From the NCBI GenBank assembly GCA_027620495.1, contig JAQCEA010000014.1, positions 1 through 64,000 of the forward strand: 64,000 nucleotides of DNA, written 5' to 3'. Within the stretch, counting starts at the first letter, position 1; the number at the start of each line of letters is the position of its first letter. The position numbers and the translations under genes are program-made. The notes below the pieces were generated by a model. It was not told the origin of the DNA. It was given only the letters and a program-made list of their open reading frames with translations, and ran no database searches. The DNA is from Pseudomonadota bacterium. Its GTDB lineage: Bacteria > Pseudomonadota > Alphaproteobacteria > Puniceispirillales > Puniceispirillaceae. Shown here piece by piece: positions 63,574-64,000 of the stretch.

Positions 63574-63990
63574 TTATAGAAAATCAAGCGGGCTGAGATT
63601 TTGGTTTGCCAGCTTTTGCAAAACATCACTGTCTTCAACATCTGCCAGTTTCCAGCCAGCAGGCGCCAATTCAACTACCTGATTGCGAAGCGCATAGACA
63701 TAGGCTTTAAATGACTTCACCGCGGCATCAGCGCTATATTCACGGGCTTTCACCGGTTCGTCTGCAGATCCAAACAACCCTTTCAGCTTGCGCGGTTTGT
63801 TAGGCTGGTCAAAGATAATTCTGTTATAGCAAAATCCCGTTGCCAATGGCGCCGCTGTTTCCCCGGCGTCAAGCTCATCTAAAAATCGCAACATTGGCTC
63901 TATCACCCCAGCCACCTCTTCAGCGGCGATTGGCTGATAAAAATCAGATAAAGTGGCCGCATATCCGTTCGCTACCGTGTTCAGATCCAA
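63574..63990 (-). CDS. Protein of unknown function, possibly running beyond the window
   Basis: A 138-residue frame from a TTG at 63990; the frame stays open to the window edge, so the true start may lie outside. It has no membrane segment and is mainly helical (EVAGVIEPMLRFLDELDAGE; FKAYVYALRNQVVELAPAGW). No family recognised. It is convergent with fliD. Confidence 0.55.
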   Translation of the reverse strand: MDLNTVANGYAATLSDFYQPIAAEEVAGVIEPMLRFLDELDAGETAAPLATGFCYNRIIFDQPNKPRKLKGLFGSADEPVKAREYSADAAVKSFKAYVYALRNQVVELAPAGWKLADVEDSDVLQKLANQNLSPLDFL

Positions 63991-64000
63991 CTGACGGCTT

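Noticed and set aside
63533-63575. Hairpin AGCCAT/ATGGCT as fliD terminator
   Set aside because: Short stem, long loop and no U-tract.

Overview
The window looks like a compact genome from a marine-type alphaproteobacterium. Three things suggest this: a sodium-type PomA/PomB stator pair, a complete alphaproteobacterial-style fli operon under sigma-54 control, and many genes that overlap by 1-40 bases. A SAR116-like lineage would fit, but that is an inference from gene content and not a database result. I see no tRNA, rRNA, CRISPR array, insertion sequence or prophage.

Region 1 (1-17155) is a surface-polysaccharide locus with mixed strands. A minus-strand unit begins with a MarR-type winged-helix regulator and an RfaH/NusG-like antiterminator, and continues into an aldo/keto reductase, a Gfo/Idh/MocA oxidoreductase and a DegT aminotransferase. 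Around it lie AsnB, a family-4 glycosyltransferase, a UDP-sugar 6-dehydrogenase, a membrane glycosyltransferase, GDP-fucose synthesis (Gmd, Fcl), a methyltransferase, a flippase-like membrane protein, a methyltransferase-GT2 fusion and ManC. Three convergent gene pairs overlap tail to tail.

Region 2 (17301-27645) is a housekeeping and cell-shape stretch: MarC, DUF2721, a voltage-gated-type potassium channel, a lipoprotein, three tandem bactofilins divergent from a membrane-anchored M23 peptidase (BacA-LmdC-like layout), sigma-54 (rpoN), and small secreted or membrane proteins.

Region 3 (27864-49314) is the flagellar motor and export locus. pomA-pomB face a minus-strand operon running from a sigma-54 activator through fliE-F-G-H-I-J-K-L-M-N-O-P-Q-R-flhB to four uncharacterised genes (small TM, Cys-rich, coiled-coil TM, PDZ-TM). 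A good -24/-12 site precedes the activator. That activator has no C-terminal HTH, while a divergent second activator has an HTH but no receiver domain. fliS and a fliT-like gene follow.

Region 4 (49360-63533) is the most unusual part. It holds three large mosaic flagellin-family genes: a 1616-residue flagellin carrying ten cadherin-like repeats; a flagellin whose variable region is a whole serralysin-type zinc metalloprotease with RTX repeats, interrupted by an in-frame TAA in its N-terminal helical domain; and an 877-residue flagellin-like protein with glycine-rich repeats of a kind I associate with virion proteins. A CLC-family protein lacking the usual gating glutamate and the cap gene fliD follow, the latter with its own sigma-54-like site. 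Together these suggest a filament that can display adhesive and, if the TAA is bypassed or recently acquired, proteolytic domains.
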